From: Acidobacteriota bacterium
GTDB taxonomy: Bacteria > Acidobacteriota > UBA4820 > DSQY01
Assembly (NCBI GenBank): GCA_021787565.1
Contig: JAJYLT010000028.1
Span: forward strand, 1 to 49,921
Length of the DNA: 49,921 nt
Direction: 5' to 3'
Shown here: positions 8,375 through 16,114 of the stretch, piece by piece
Numbering within the stretch: the stretch's first letter is position 1
How the letters are laid out: every line of letters begins with the position of its first letter
Program-made: the position numbers and the translations under genes
The notes under the pieces: model-generated
Databases searched by the model: none
The model's input: only the letters and a program-made list of their open reading frames with translations
What the model was told of the DNA's origin: nothing

Positions 8375-9097
8375 ATGGAGGATGACCTTCTTTCTCTGTT
8401 TGAACATGGGCGTTGCGTGCTGGCGCGTGCCGACTACGGCTACGAGGTGGCGACTCCCGCCGGATGGTCCGAAGCCGACCTGGAGCGGTTGCCCTTCCAG
8501 GCGGCGGTTGCCGAGGCATCGGCGGGCAAGGGCCTGCTGGTGAGGAACTCTGCGCTGCTCCTGGGCTGGAGCAAGACCCGCTCCGCCCACGAGTTGTGGG
8601 GCTCCCTGCGGGCCCTTGCCCGGCGCGGCCCCCTTCTCCTGCTGTGCAGGTTTCCCCGGCACGCCAAGGAGATCCGATCCCGGCTCAAGACGGCAGGGGT
8701 CCCTCCCGCCCTCTGGGAGACCCCGGCATCCGGAGAGGTTCCTCCGCTCTACCGCCGCCTGCCACCGGGCTCCGAGCTCAGGCGCCTTCACCTGAGCTAC
8801 GAGTGGGCCACCGGCCTGGCGGCGGCCCGGGGAGGCGTGGCCTTGCGGCGCGTGGCCTTTCTGGTGGCCGAGGCGGGGCCGATGACGGTGCCCGCCCTGG
8901 CCCGATCTCTGGGGCTCACGGCCGGGGCCACGCGCTCCTACGCCCGCTGGATGGAGGAAGCGGCCCTCGTGAGGCGCTCGGGCAGCGCCCTGGACTTCCG
9001 CCATCCTCTGCTCGCCGAACTCTTTCAGGGGCCCCCGCCCGCAGAGGTTAAGCTTCCGCCGAAGGAAAGGGCGTGGGACCCCGTCGAGCTGGACTGA
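8375..9097 (+). CDS. Hypothetical protein with C-terminal winged-helix domain
   Basis: A 240-residue protein whose family I do not recognise. Residues 1-140 are a mixed region with no motif I can name (a hydrophobic strand GPLLLLCRF suggests an alpha/beta fold). Residues about 160-225 look like a winged helix: PMTVPALARSLGLTAGATRSYARWMEEAALV then a wing RRSGSALDFRHPLLAELF, as seen at the C-terminus of DUF234-like and ArsR-like regulators. ATG at 8375 is chosen because the frame upstream overlaps the divergent hydrolase gene; the Shine-Dalgarno is weak. It could be a DNA-binding regulator of the neighbouring hydrolase/SDR pair. Confidence 0.65.
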   Translation: MEDDLLSLFEHGRCVLARADYGYEVATPAGWSEADLERLPFQAAVAEASAGKGLLVRNSALLLGWSKTRSAHELWGSLRALARRGPLLLLCRFPRHAKEIRSRLKTAGVPPALWETPASGEVPPLYRRLPPGSELRRLHLSYEWATGLAAARGGVALRRVAFLVAEAGPMTVPALARSLGLTAGATRSYARWMEEAALVRRSGSALDFRHPLLAELFQGPPPAEVKLPPKERAWDPVELD

Positions 9098-9098
9098 T

Positions 9099-9149
9099 CA
9101 CTCACTGGCTCCGCACTCCGACGGGTGCCGAGCTGACCCTCCGTGAGTG
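9099..9149 (+). other. Nested stem-loop after the winged-helix gene
   Basis: CACTCAC (9099-9105) pairs with GTGAGTG (9143-9149), GCTC (9108-9111) with GAGC (9130-9133), and GCACTC (9113-9118) with GGGTGC (9123-9128, one G-T pair). No T-run follows, so it is not a standard terminator. It may protect the 3' end of the upstream mRNA. Confidence 0.4.
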
Positions 9150-9192
9150 GCCCCCTCCCGCATCCCGGATGCGCCTCTTGTGCAATAACTCG

Positions 9193-9221
9193 TTGACTCA
9201 TAAAGGATTTTTCGATAGGAT
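9193..9221 (+). promoter_or_regulatory. Sigma-70 promoter for thpR-plsY-gpsA
   Basis: TTGACT (9193-9198), a 17-bp spacer and TAGGAT (9216-9221). The predicted start is about 9228, leaving a leader of about 11 nt that just contains GGAGAGG before the ATG at 9239. The surrounding sequence is notably A+T-rich for this window. Confidence 0.65.
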
Positions 9222-9238
9222 CGGGTGAGGAGAGGGTG

Positions 9239-9805
9239 ATGAGGGCCTTCCTGGCACTGGACATCCCGGAAGAGGTGAAGGGGAGGCTCACCGAATGGAT
9301 CGCGAGGCTGCGTCCGCTGACCCGAGGCGTGAAGTGGGTTTCGCCCCAGGCCATGCACCTCACCCTGCACTTCTTCGACGACCTGCCCGAGGAGGAGCTC
9401 GCCGCCGTGTCCGGCTCCTTGGCCGGAACGACGGGCCGGGCGAAGCCTTTCACCTTCGCCCTCAGGGGGCTGGGCTGCTTCGGTCAGGCGGGCAAGATCC
9501 GCGTCGTCTGGTGCGGCGTGGAGGAGCCGTCCGGCGCCCTGGCCGAACTGCACCGGTCCGTGGAGAGCTCCCTGGCGGCGATCGGCTTCCCCGGCGAGTC
9601 CCGCCCCTTTCATCCCCATCTCACCTTGGGCCGCCTCAGGGTACCCTCATTCGAGCCGCGGCTCTCCGAGGAGCTGAAGCGATCGGCGGGTAGCGCCGCC
9701 GGCGAGGTGGCGGTCCGGGATGCGACCCTCTACCAGAGCACGCTCACCCCGGCCGGACCCGTCTACAGGGCCCTCGGCCACTTTCCCCTGGGAGGCACGC
9801 CTTGA
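9239..9805 (+). CDS. thpR: RNA 2',3'-cyclic phosphodiesterase (2H phosphoesterase)
   Basis: A 188-residue 2H phosphoesterase (ThpR/LigT family) that opens 2',3'-cyclic phosphate on RNA ends. Both catalytic HxT motifs are present: MHLTLHFF (about residues 40-47) and HPHLTLGRL (about residues 125-133). The N-terminal MRAFLALDIPEEVK and the region VSPQAMHLTLHF are typical of the family, and the length is standard. An in-frame GTG at 9236 is an alternative start, but ATG 9239 matches family N-termini. The stop overlaps the TTG start of plsY (TTGA), so translation is likely coupled. Confidence 0.92.
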   Translation: MRAFLALDIPEEVKGRLTEWIARLRPLTRGVKWVSPQAMHLTLHFFDDLPEEELAAVSGSLAGTTGRAKPFTFALRGLGCFGQAGKIRVVWCGVEEPSGALAELHRSVESSLAAIGFPGESRPFHPHLTLGRLRVPSFEPRLSEELKRSAGSAAGEVAVRDATLYQSTLTPAGPVYRALGHFPLGGTP

Positions 9806-10428
9806 GCTTCCGAGATCTCCTGCTGGTCCTCCTCGCTTACTGCCTGGGTTCCATGCCCTTCGCGTTCGTCATCACCCGCTGGCGGACGGGGCGCGACATT
9901 CGGGAGATGGGCTCCGGCAACGCGGGAGCCACCAACGTGCTGCGCACCCAGGGCAAGCTGCTGGGTCTCCTGACGCTCCTTCTGGACGCCGGGAAAGCCG
10001 CTCTCTCCGTCTGGTTCTGCCGGAAGTGGGGGAGCGCCGAGTGGATGGGCGCGGCGGGGGGCGCGGCGGCGGTGGTGGGCCACTGCTTTCCCTTCTCGCT
10101 CCAGTTCCGCGGCGGCAAGGGCGTGGCCTCCGGCCTGGGGGCCTTCCTCTTCATCGCCCCCCTGCCCACCTTGCTGGCCCTGGCCGCCTTTCTGCTGGAG
10201 ATTCTGGCGTTGCGCTTCGTCTCTCTCGGGTCCATCCTCGGGTCGCTCACCTTCGGATTCTCCCTCCTGGCCTTCCATCTCATCAAAGGGTGGTACAGCC
10301 TGCCCACGGCCCTCCTGGGACTGGGCACCGCGCTCCTCCTGGTGGCCAGGCACCACCGCAACATCCGGAACCTGCTGAAGGGCACCGAATCCACCCTGTG
10401 GGGCAGGGGCAAGGAGAAGAGACCTTGA
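9802..10428 (+). CDS. plsY: Glycerol-3-phosphate acyltransferase PlsY
   Basis: A 208-residue integral membrane acyltransferase that transfers acyl groups from acyl-phosphate to sn-glycerol-3-phosphate, the first step of phospholipid synthesis. The conserved family motifs are visible: GSGNAGATNVLR (about residues 39-50), HCFPFSLQFRGGKGVASGLG (about residues 96-115) and a C-terminal HHRNIRNLLKGTE. It is hydrophobic with several membrane segments. The start is TTG at 9802, preceded by GGGAGG and overlapping the thpR stop. The stop overlaps the TTG start of gpsA, the enzyme that makes its substrate, giving a tight pathway unit. Confidence 0.95.
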   Translation: MSFRDLLLVLLAYCLGSMPFAFVITRWRTGRDIREMGSGNAGATNVLRTQGKLLGLLTLLLDAGKAALSVWFCRKWGSAEWMGAAGGAAAVVGHCFPFSLQFRGGKGVASGLGAFLFIAPLPTLLALAAFLLEILALRFVSLGSILGSLTFGFSLLAFHLIKGWYSLPTALLGLGTALLLVARHHRNIRNLLKGTESTLWGRGKEKRP

Positions 10429-11432
10429 GGGCCGGCCGCATCGTCGTGTGGGGCGCGGGCGCCTGGGGCACCGCCCTGGCCATCCACCTGGCCTCCATCT
10501 GCGAGGAAGTGGCTCTCTGGGTCTACGAGGAGGAGCAGTTCGAGCGGATGCTTGCCTCCGGAGAGAACTCGGACTTCCTGCCGGGGCATCCTCTGCCGCC
10601 CAACCTTCATCTTTTCCATGAAACCGCCAGCGTTCCCTGGCCCGCGCGGACCTGGCTCTCCGTCGCCCCGGCCCAGGCCACGCGCGCGCTCTGGAGAAGC
10701 ATCGGCCCCATCTGCCCGCCAGGCGCGCTGGTCATCTCCGCTTCCAAGGGGATCGAGCAGAAGACGCTCCTTCCGGTCAGCGCCCTGATCGAGGAACTCC
10801 TCCCCGAATCCTGCAAGCCGGTGGTGGTGCTCTCCGGCCCCTCCTTCGCGGCGGGCCTGGCCGCGGGACACCCGACCGCAGTGGTCCTCGCCTCGCCCGA
10901 TCCGGACCGGGCCGAAGCCGCACAGCGCCTGGTCTCGCGGCCTCCCTTGAGAGGCTACGCCAGCACCGATCGCACCGGCGTGGAGCTCGGGGGCGCCCTC
11001 AAGAACGTCATCGCCCTGGCCTGCGGCATAGCGGTCGGGCTGGGGTTCGGACCCAACACCATCGCCGCCCTGATCACCCGGGGACAGCGGGAGATCACCC
11101 GCCTGGGCGCGGCCATGGGAGCCGATCCCCAGACCTTCTCGGGCCTGTCGGGAGTGGGCGACCTCGTCCTCACCTGCACGGGAGCCGAGAGCCGCAACCG
11201 CACCGTGGGGGTGCGCCTGGGGCGGGGAGAGACCTTGGACGCCATCCTGAAGTCCATGAAGATGGTGGCCGAGGGTGTCCCGACCACCCGGTCGGCGGCC
11301 GATCTCGCGCGCACGAGGTCCGTGGAGATGCCCATCACCTTCGCCGTGGAGCAGATCCTCTTCGAGGGCCTGCCTCCGGCCAGGGCGCTCGAGGAACTGC
11401 TGGCCCGGGGCCTCAAGCACGAAATGGCCTAG
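10425..11432 (+). CDS. gpsA: NAD(P)+-dependent glycerol-3-phosphate dehydrogenase
   Basis: A 335-residue GpsA that reduces dihydroxyacetone phosphate to sn-glycerol-3-phosphate for phospholipid synthesis. Motifs include the Rossmann VWGAGAWGTALAIHLAS (about residues 7-23), ISASKGIE, VVLSGPSFAAGLAAGHPTA, and the catalytic GVELGGALKNVIALACGI and SGLSGVGDLVLTCTGAESRN region. The start is TTG at 10425 in a TTGA overlap with the plsY stop, with AAGGAG upstream; no better ATG lies before the Rossmann motif. A much longer frame upstream is an artefact of the plsY region. The end is followed by an intergenic promoter for the next gene. Confidence 0.95.
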   Translation: MRAGRIVVWGAGAWGTALAIHLASICEEVALWVYEEEQFERMLASGENSDFLPGHPLPPNLHLFHETASVPWPARTWLSVAPAQATRALWRSIGPICPPGALVISASKGIEQKTLLPVSALIEELLPESCKPVVVLSGPSFAAGLAAGHPTAVVLASPDPDRAEAAQRLVSRPPLRGYASTDRTGVELGGALKNVIALACGIAVGLGFGPNTIAALITRGQREITRLGAAMGADPQTFSGLSGVGDLVLTCTGAESRNRTVGVRLGRGETLDAILKSMKMVAEGVPTTRSAADLARTRSVEMPITFAVEQILFEGLPPARALEELLARGLKHEMA

Positions 11433-11455
11433 AGGCAGACAACCGCGCCATCGAT

Positions 11456-11484
11456 TTGACAGGACCGGAAGGGTTTGATAGCCT
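11456..11484 (+). promoter_or_regulatory. Candidate sigma-70 promoter for the small lipoprotein
   Basis: A perfect TTGACA (11456-11461), a 17-bp spacer and TAGCCT (11479-11484, 3/6 match). The leader would be about 56 nt and ends in GGAGGAAAACGT before the ATG at 11547. Confidence 0.5.
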
Positions 11485-11546
11485 GTTACGGGAATCGGAA
11501 ACCGTAGAGTCAAGGAAGGATCGCCTTTCGCTGTGGAGGAAAACGT

Positions 11547-11786
11547 ATGAAGACCGCAAGCAAGATTCTCATCGGCCTGATGCTGGTTCTGAGCCTCACC
11601 GCCTTCGTCTCCTGCCAGAAGGCCGAAGCCCCGGCCGAGGCGCCGGCTCCCGCCGAGCAGCCCGCCCCCGCGCCCGCCCCCGCCCCAGAGGCCACCGCTC
11701 CGGCCAATACGGCCGAGCAGCCCCAGGCCGCCCAACCCGCGACCACCGAGCAGAAGCCCGAGGCTTCCAAACCCGCCGCCAAGTAA
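11547..11786 (+). CDS. Small Ala/Pro-rich lipoprotein
   Basis: 79 residues with a clear lipoprotein signal: a basic start (MKTASK), a hydrophobic stretch and a lipobox-like AFVSC with Cys about residue 23. The mature part is almost wholly Ala, Pro, Glu, Gln and Lys in low-complexity repeats (APAEAPAPAEQPAPAPAPAP), and has no fold I recognise. Such tails occur in envelope spacer or peptidoglycan-crossing proteins; a structural or linker role is only a guess. It has its own promoter, a good Shine-Dalgarno (GGAGG), and a terminator after it, so it is likely a single strongly expressed gene. Confidence 0.8.
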   Translation: MKTASKILIGLMLVLSLTAFVSCQKAEAPAEAPAPAEQPAPAPAPAPEATAPANTAEQPQAAQPATTEQKPEASKPAAK

Positions 11787-11808
11787 GACCCGCAAGAACT
11801 TCGCCGAT

Positions 11809-11847
11809 GAGGGGGGAGCGCCCGAGGCGGTTCCCCCTCTTCGTTTT
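11809..11847 (+). terminator. Rho-independent terminator after the small lipoprotein
   Basis: GAGGGGG (11809-11815) pairs with CCCCCTC (11833-11839), followed by TTCGTTTT. Confidence 0.65.
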
Positions 11848-11931
11848 GGTTCGATCGGCATGGGGGTGCGGAGACCTGGGCGGGCAATGGAGCAACAACC
11901 CTGCCGCCTCCCCACCTGACCGCTCACCCCG

Positions 11932-12867
11932 CTACCGTCCGGGCGTCTCTTTTCCCAGCGCCTCCTGAAGCAGGGACAGGTAGCTCTCGTAGCGGCGGGG
12001 GCTGACCCGGCCCGCCTGGAGGCCCCCCTTCACGGCGCACCCCGGCTCGCGGGAGTGCTGGCAGTCGGGAAAGCGGCATCCAGCCCCAGCCTCGTGGATT
12101 TCCGGGAAGGCCACTTCCAGATCGCGCCAGCCCACCTCCCAGAGCGCGAATTCCCGAATGCCCGCGGTGTCCACGAGGATGGTGCCGTCCACGAGCCGGT
12201 GGGCGATGGCGCTGGAGGTGGTGTGCCGCCCCTTGCCGGTGGCTTCGCGGACCTCTCCCACCTTCTCCTCCGCCCCCGGCACGACGGCATTGACCAGGGT
12301 GGTCTTGCCGACCCCGGAGTGGCCCACGAGGACCACCCACCGGCCCGCCACGGCGGAGAGGAAGGCGTCCAGATCGCGGCGGAGCTTGGCGGCCATGGGG
12401 AATATCGGGTAGTTGAGCCTCCGGTAGGGCGCCAGGGTCTCGTCCACGTCGGATTCCGAGAGGAGATCCATCTTGTTCACGAGGACCGCCACCTCCATTC
12501 CCTGGGACAGCGCCGCCACGAGATAGCGATCAAGCAGGGCCGTGTTCAGGAGCGGGTTGGGAGCGAGCATGACCGCCAGCACGTCCACGTTGGCCGCCAC
12601 CACGTGTTCCGCCCCCGTGAACGACATGCGCCGGGAGAGCTTGTTCTTTCTGGGCAGGATGGCCTCGATGAGGGCCGAACCGTCGGACTGGAGCCTGAGA
12701 GTGACCCGGTCGCCCACCCCGACTCGGTTCTTGCGCCGGCCTTCGCCCAGCGCCAGGCGGCCGCCGGGGAAGCCCTGCCTCACTACGGCACCGTCCCAGA
12801 CCCAGTGCCACTTCCCCATGGTCTGGTAAACCTGGCCCTCCACTTGCAAATCCGGCCCTCCAGGCAT
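11932..12867 (-). CDS. rsgA: Ribosome small subunit-dependent GTPase A
   Basis: A 311-residue circularly permuted GTPase that acts in late 30S ribosome maturation. An N-terminal OB-fold region is followed by G4 (VNKMDLL), then G1 (GHSGVGKTTLVN), a T-rich G2 region (KGRHTTSS) and G3 (DTAGIREF). The C-terminal zinc site is CRFPDCQHSREPGC. The order G4-G1-G3 is diagnostic. ATG at 12867 is chosen because EGQVYQTMGKWHWVW aligns with the start of the OB fold; the frame extends further upstream without family similarity. It is divergent from the redox operon at 12953. Confidence 0.94.
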   Translation of the reverse strand: MPGGPDLQVEGQVYQTMGKWHWVWDGAVVRQGFPGGRLALGEGRRKNRVGVGDRVTLRLQSDGSALIEAILPRKNKLSRRMSFTGAEHVVAANVDVLAVMLAPNPLLNTALLDRYLVAALSQGMEVAVLVNKMDLLSESDVDETLAPYRRLNYPIFPMAAKLRRDLDAFLSAVAGRWVVLVGHSGVGKTTLVNAVVPGAEEKVGEVREATGKGRHTTSSAIAHRLVDGTILVDTAGIREFALWEVGWRDLEVAFPEIHEAGAGCRFPDCQHSREPGCAVKGGLQAGRVSPRRYESYLSLLQEALGKETPGR

Positions 12868-12952
12868 TATAATTCGCCCCTCTTTTCCGGGGGGGCGACC
12901 GCGTATTTTAGCATGCCCGCGGGTAGACGGCATCGCGTCCGAAGGGGGTTCC

Positions 12953-13807
12953 ATGTACCGAATCACCGGCAAGACAGTGCTCGCCACCGGAGTGGTGGAG
13001 ATGACCATCGAGGCCCCTCGGGTGGCCAAGGCCCACAAGCCCGGGCAGTTCCTGATGGTCATGAACCGGGAAGACAGCGAGCGGGTCCCGCTCACCATCG
13101 CCGACTCCAATCCGGAGAAGGGCGAGGTCACCATCGTCTTCCTGGAGGTCGGCCGCTCCACGATCGAACTGGGTGAAGAGTTCCAGGTAGGGGACGATCT
13201 CTTCGCCGTCCTCGGTCCCCTGGGCACGCCGACCCACCTGGACCGGGTGGGAACGGTGGTGGTCATCGGCGGCGGCTTGGGAGTGGCGCCCATCTACCCC
13301 ATCTGCAAGGGGCTGCGCGAGGCGGGCAACCGCGTGGTCACGATCATCGGCTACAGGCGCAAGGACCTGATGTTCTGGGACGACAAGCTTCGGTCGGCCT
13401 CCGACGAGCTGATCGTGACCACCGACGACGGCTCCTTCGGCATGAAGGGCTTCGTGAGCGACGCCCTGAAGAAACTCCACGACGAGGGGCGGCCCATGGA
13501 CCGCGTGGTGGCCATCGGCCCGCCCATCATGATGAGGGCCGTGGCGGAGATGACCCGGCCCTGGGAGGTACCCACCACGGTCTCCCTGAACACCATCATG
13601 ATCGACGGCACCGGCATGTGCGGGGGGTGCAGGGTGGGCATCGGGGACGAAACGAGATTCGTCTGCGTGGACGGGCCCGATTTCGACGGCCACAAGGTCC
13701 ACTGGGACGAGATGTTCGCCCGAATGAAGGTTTACCAGAGGGAGGAGCGCGAGGCCATCGCCTCAAGCCCTTCCTGCCGGCTCTATTTCGAAACGCTCAA
13801 GCGGTAG
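12953..13807 (+). CDS. FAD/NAD-binding [2Fe-2S] subunit, PyrK/NfnA (SudB)-like
   Basis: A 284-residue flavoprotein of the ferredoxin reductase family related to PyrK, NfnA and SudB. The N-terminal FAD-binding beta barrel includes KPGQFLMVMNRED and VPLTIAD, then the NAD-binding domain begins at VVVIGGGLGVAPIYP. The [2Fe-2S] site is GTGMCGGCRVGIGDETRFVC, close to the C-terminus. With the next gene it matches the small and large subunits of NADH-dependent ferredoxin:NADP+ oxidoreductase (Nfn) or a sulfide dehydrogenase-type complex. The spacing to the next gene is 13 bp. Whether it bifurcates electrons cannot be told from sequence. Confidence 0.88.
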   Translation: MYRITGKTVLATGVVEMTIEAPRVAKAHKPGQFLMVMNREDSERVPLTIADSNPEKGEVTIVFLEVGRSTIELGEEFQVGDDLFAVLGPLGTPTHLDRVGTVVVIGGGLGVAPIYPICKGLREAGNRVVTIIGYRRKDLMFWDDKLRSASDELIVTTDDGSFGMKGFVSDALKKLHDEGRPMDRVVAIGPPIMMRAVAEMTRPWEVPTTVSLNTIMIDGTGMCGGCRVGIGDETRFVCVDGPDFDGHKVHWDEMFARMKVYQREEREAIASSPSCRLYFETLKR

Positions 13808-13820
13808 GGGAGATGGATTC

Positions 13821-15305
13821 ATGAGCGAAACCGTTGACATCGCAGCCCTGGGCGGCGTGAAGGAGGGGGAGAAGAAACGTCCCCGCTCCAAGGACCGGCG
13901 CCTGGAGATCGCCTGCCAGAGCGTTGAGGCTCGCCTGAAGAACTTCGACGAGGTCGCCCTGGGCTACTCGCCCGCCGAGGCCGTGGCCGAGGCCATGCGC
14001 TGCCTCGAGTGCCCCAAGCCCCGGTGCGTGGTGGCTTGCCCCGTCCACATCGACATCCCCACCTTTATCGGCCACATCTCGAGGGGCCACTTCGTGGAGG
14101 CCGCCGAGGACATCCGGAAGTACAACAACCTGCCCGCCGTCTGCGGCCGCGTCTGCCCCCAGGAGAACCTCTGCGAGGCGGCCTGCATCATCAACGACAC
14201 CAACCCGAATAACCCCATCGCCATCGGCCGCCTCGAACGCTTTTCGGCGGACTGGCAGTTCGGCCATTCGGAGCGGCGGGCCGACTCGGTCGCCAAGGCG
14301 CCGGCCACGGGCTACAAGGTGGCCGTCATCGGCTCGGGCCCCGCCGGCCTCTCCTGCTCGGCCGACCTGGCCAAGATGGGTCACACGGTCCACCTCTTCG
14401 AGGCGCTGCACAAGGCCGGCGGCGTGCTCATGTACGGCATCCCCGAGTTCCGCCTCCCGAAGACCATCGTCCAGAAGGAGGTGGAGTACGTGCAGGCCCT
14501 GGGCGTCCAGCTGGAGTGCAACGTGGTGGTGGGCCGCACCATGCCCGTCAAGGAGGTGCTGGACGAGTTCGACGCCCTCTTCGTGGCCTCGGGCGCGGGT
14601 TATCCCAACATGATGGGCATTCCCGGCGAGAACCTGAACGGCGTCTACTCGGCCAACGAGTTCCTCACCCGCGTGAACCTGATGAAGGCCTGGAAATCCG
14701 AGGTCGGCACTCCGATCCGGAAACCCCGCAGGGTGGTGGTCGTGGGGGCTGGATTCACCGCCTTCGACGTGGTGCGCATCAGCCTCCGTCTGGGGGCCGA
14801 GGAGGCGAGGATCGTCTACCGGCGCAGCCGCGAGGAGATGCCGGGGCGGGGGGAGGAGATCGAGCACGCCCTGGAGGAGGGCGCCATCTTCACCCTTCTC
14901 ACCAACCCCGTGCGCTATATCGGCGACGACAACGGCTTCGTGAAAGCGGTGGAGGTGCAGAAGATGGAACTCGGCGAGCCGGACTCGTCCGGGCGCCGTC
15001 GCCCCGTCCCCGTTCCGGACAGCAACTACATCATCGAATGCGACACGGTCGTGGTCTCCATCGGCCAGACCCCCAACGTGCTCATCCCCTCCAATCTGCC
15101 GGGGCTGGCCACGCGCTGGGGCTCCGTCATCAAGGTCAACCGTGAGACTTACATGAGCACGGTGCCGAAGGTCTTCGCGGGGGGCGACGCCATCACGGGG
15201 GCGGCCACCGTGATCCTGGCCACGAGGGCGGGCCGGGAGGCGGCGCGCTCCATCGACGGTTACGTCCGCGACCCGAACCGCGGCTGGTACCCACCGGCGG
15301 TCTGA
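13821..15305 (+). CDS. gltA: NADPH-dependent glutamate synthase small chain-like / NfnB subunit
   Basis: A 494-residue iron-sulfur flavoprotein homologous to GltD/GltA and NfnB. N-terminal [4Fe-4S] ligands are in CLECPKPRCVVACPVHIDIP and CGRVCPQENLCEAACII. FAD binding is at VAVIGSGPAGLSCSADLAKM, the NADPH site follows at VVVVGAGFTAFDVVRISLR, and a last FAD contact is KVFAGGDAITGAATVILA. Length and domain order fit the family. Because a PyrK-like gene precedes it, Nfn-type transhydrogenation (NADH, NADPH and ferredoxin) is the best reading. The alternative is the reductase half of a glutamate synthase, and the GXGXG gene just after it keeps that open. Confidence 0.92.
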   Translation: MSETVDIAALGGVKEGEKKRPRSKDRRLEIACQSVEARLKNFDEVALGYSPAEAVAEAMRCLECPKPRCVVACPVHIDIPTFIGHISRGHFVEAAEDIRKYNNLPAVCGRVCPQENLCEAACIINDTNPNNPIAIGRLERFSADWQFGHSERRADSVAKAPATGYKVAVIGSGPAGLSCSADLAKMGHTVHLFEALHKAGGVLMYGIPEFRLPKTIVQKEVEYVQALGVQLECNVVVGRTMPVKEVLDEFDALFVASGAGYPNMMGIPGENLNGVYSANEFLTRVNLMKAWKSEVGTPIRKPRRVVVVGAGFTAFDVVRISLRLGAEEARIVYRRSREEMPGRGEEIEHALEEGAIFTLLTNPVRYIGDDNGFVKAVEVQKMELGEPDSSGRRRPVPVPDSNYIIECDTVVVSIGQTPNVLIPSNLPGLATRWGSVIKVNRETYMSTVPKVFAGGDAITGAATVILATRAGREAARSIDGYVRDPNRGWYPPAV

Positions 15306-15318
15306 GGGAGGGGGAGCC

Positions 15319-16104
15319 ATGGATCTGAAGAGTGTATTCGAGAGCTACCTGAACGCCCCCTACACCGAGAGCCTCGCCAAGGACTTCGAGGCGGCCATCG
15401 CGGCCCTCGGCCAGGAGCCGCTCCCCCTGGGCAGCCTTCAGGAAGCCCTTCAAACCATCGTTCCGGCCCGCGGACATATGGCCTTCGCGCGGAAGGCGGG
15501 GCTCTTCCTCTCCGCCGTCCGCCGCCGCCTGCCGGCCGACCAGACCCTCGATCTCTCCGGTCTGGAGGAGGCGTTGCTCGACTGCGTGGGCGTCTTCGGC
15601 CGCAACTTCGACCTGACCGTCAAGGGGAACCTCGGCGCGTTCACCGGAGCCCACATGGAGTCCGGCACCCTGACGGTGGAGGGCGATACGGGCGATCAGG
15701 CCGGCGCCGGGATGAAGGGCGGAGTCCTCCACGTGAAAGGATTGGCCGAGAACAACCTGGGGCATTCCATGGTGGGCGGCGAGATCCTGGTGGAGCGCAA
15801 CGCCTATGACCTCATCGGGAACTCCATGGTGGGCGGGCGCATCGTGGTCCGGGGCAACGCGGGCTACTCCGCCGGCTATCGCATGATGGGGGGCGTGATC
15901 GATATCCGGGACCTCGCGTGGGATCAGGCCGGCGAGGAGATGGTGGGCGGGCGCATCCAGATCGGGGGCCACATCGGGCGCGAACTGGGGCTCGCCATGG
16001 CCGGCGGCGAACTGGCCCTCAACGAGAAGAACGATGGCGCCCAGCGGACCAAGGCCAGCGGCGGAAAGCTGGTGATCCTCAAGAAGGGCAAGAAGACGGC
16101 TTGA
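15319..16104 (+). CDS. GXGXG beta-helix protein (GltB C-terminal / FwdC-like domain)
   Basis: 261 residues. An N-terminal region of about 100 residues that I do not recognise is followed by at least five turns of the GltS alpha C-terminal/FwdC beta-helix repeat, pattern G-x3-G-x2-M-x-GG-x-I/L-x-V-x-G. Examples are GAGMKGGVLHVKG, GHSMVGGEILVER, GNSMVGGRIVVRG and GYRMMGGVIDIRD. In glutamate synthase this domain is fused to amidotransferase and FMN domains; here it stands alone 13 bp after the NfnB/GltA gene. No gene for the amidotransferase or FMN-synthase domain is in the window. It is probably an accessory or structural subunit of the redox complex. Confidence 0.85.
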   Translation: MDLKSVFESYLNAPYTESLAKDFEAAIAALGQEPLPLGSLQEALQTIVPARGHMAFARKAGLFLSAVRRRLPADQTLDLSGLEEALLDCVGVFGRNFDLTVKGNLGAFTGAHMESGTLTVEGDTGDQAGAGMKGGVLHVKGLAENNLGHSMVGGEILVERNAYDLIGNSMVGGRIVVRGNAGYSAGYRMMGGVIDIRDLAWDQAGEEMVGGRIQIGGHIGRELGLAMAGGELALNEKNDGAQRTKASGGKLVILKKGKKTA

Positions 16105-16114
16105 GGATAGGAGA

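Noticed and set aside
9837-11927. A 696-residue open frame on the minus strand
   Set aside because: It runs antisense across plsY, gpsA and the lipoprotein and has a low-complexity composition.
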